This document shows, one piece after another, positions 63,870 to 64,000 of a stretch of DNA of 64,000 bases (the stretch's first letter is position 1; each line of letters opens with the position of its first letter). Both the position numbers and the translations under genes were made by a program. Under the pieces are notes generated by a model that had not been told where the DNA came from, ran no database searches, and was given only the letters and a program-made list of their open reading frames with translations. The DNA is from Terrimonas ginsenosidimutans (lineage in GTDB: Bacteria; Bacteroidota; Bacteroidia; Chitinophagales; Chitinophagaceae). The stretch covers positions 310,001 to 374,000 of the forward strand of contig NZ_JAKLTR010000003.1 in the NCBI RefSeq assembly GCF_022012415.1, read 5' to 3'.

Positions 63870-64000
63870 ATGCAAAAAGATATTAGCACACTGTCAACCT
63901 ATCGCAGCAGCGAGTATTTGCTCGTATTAAATCCGCACGAAGAATTGCGTGACCGTATCGGTAAAGTGAAGCAGGAATTTGCAGAGAAATTTAAAGCACA
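63870..64000 (+). CDS. second 2H phosphoesterase-like protein (3' truncated by window edge)
   Basis: Begins ATG at 63870; 43 residues are visible. SSEYLLVLNPHEELRDRIGK and VKQEFAEKF match the first lobe of the preceding protein (EYLLVIHPDMDVYSKVLAER), so it is a tandem paralogue, probably in the same operon. The His motifs lie beyond the window. Confidence 0.7.
   Translation, partial: MQKDISTLSTYRSSEYLLVLNPHEELRDRIGKVKQEFAEKFKA

Overview
The window looks like a chromosomal segment of a Bacteroidota bacterium, most likely Chitinophagaceae or a close relative (inference). The grounds are a GldA-type ABC ATPase, DUF4270-like and DUF6089-like outer-membrane proteins, an ECF sigma/anti-sigma/outer-membrane-protein operon, BatB/BatC, the long insertion-bearing IspG, and an IcmF fusion mutase. 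No rRNA, tRNA, CRISPR array, transposase or phage gene was seen.

Layout. 1-3.8 kb: end of a DUF4270-like gene, outer-membrane proteins, a secreted RidA-like protein and endonuclease III. 4.6-7.7 kb: a small anti-sigma-like protein, an FtsB/DivIC-like protein, enolase and a GldA-like ATPase. 7.8-14.3 kb: an inorganic-carbon block (two beta-carbonic anhydrases and a SulP transporter), two paralogous small membrane proteins, and an MHS-type MFS transporter with a small partner. 14.5-23.3 kb: acetyl-CoA synthetase, an L,D-transpeptidase, the ECF sigma operon, small lipoproteins and kbl. 23.6-29.3 kb: class D beta-lactamase, BatB, BatC, IspG, YhhN. 29.5-35.7 kb: a VOC protein, NadB, an LpxL-like acyltransferase, and a membrane protein with a NarL-type two-component pair. 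35.8-46.3 kb: a CstB-like sulfur enzyme, an ArsR regulator, TsaB, canonical RidA, a phosphoesterase, an M1 peptidase, and an amino-sugar recycling pair in which the kinase is fused to a RapZ C-terminal domain. 46.5-55 kb: IcmF, DUF421, a PfpI protein, an AmpD-like amidase and a GH63-type glucosidase. 55.2-60.2 kb: an AraC regulator beside aldehyde dehydrogenase and DUF779, then a DUF72 protein. 61.3-64 kb: a UmuC/UmuD-type cassette divergent from tandem 2H (2'-5' RNA ligase-like) genes.

Two things stand out. First, many gene-to-gene spaces are bracketed by long inverted repeats whose arms are made of degenerate short tandem words. Each family has its own word and period (about 7, 8, 10 or 14 bp). 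Arms are up to 33 bp and perfectly complementary, often starting just after a stop codon and ending just before the next start or stop; in two places the words run into a coding 3' end. Second, the UmuD-like protein beside UmuC lacks both protease catalytic residues (Ser to Ala, Lys to Arg). Its gene faces tandem 2H-phosphoesterase genes across a short palindrome. Other points of interest are an AmgK-like kinase/RapZ fusion, twin small proteins sharing an AFHGEL..PPP tail beside the carbonic anhydrases, and a 42-residue lipoprotein.
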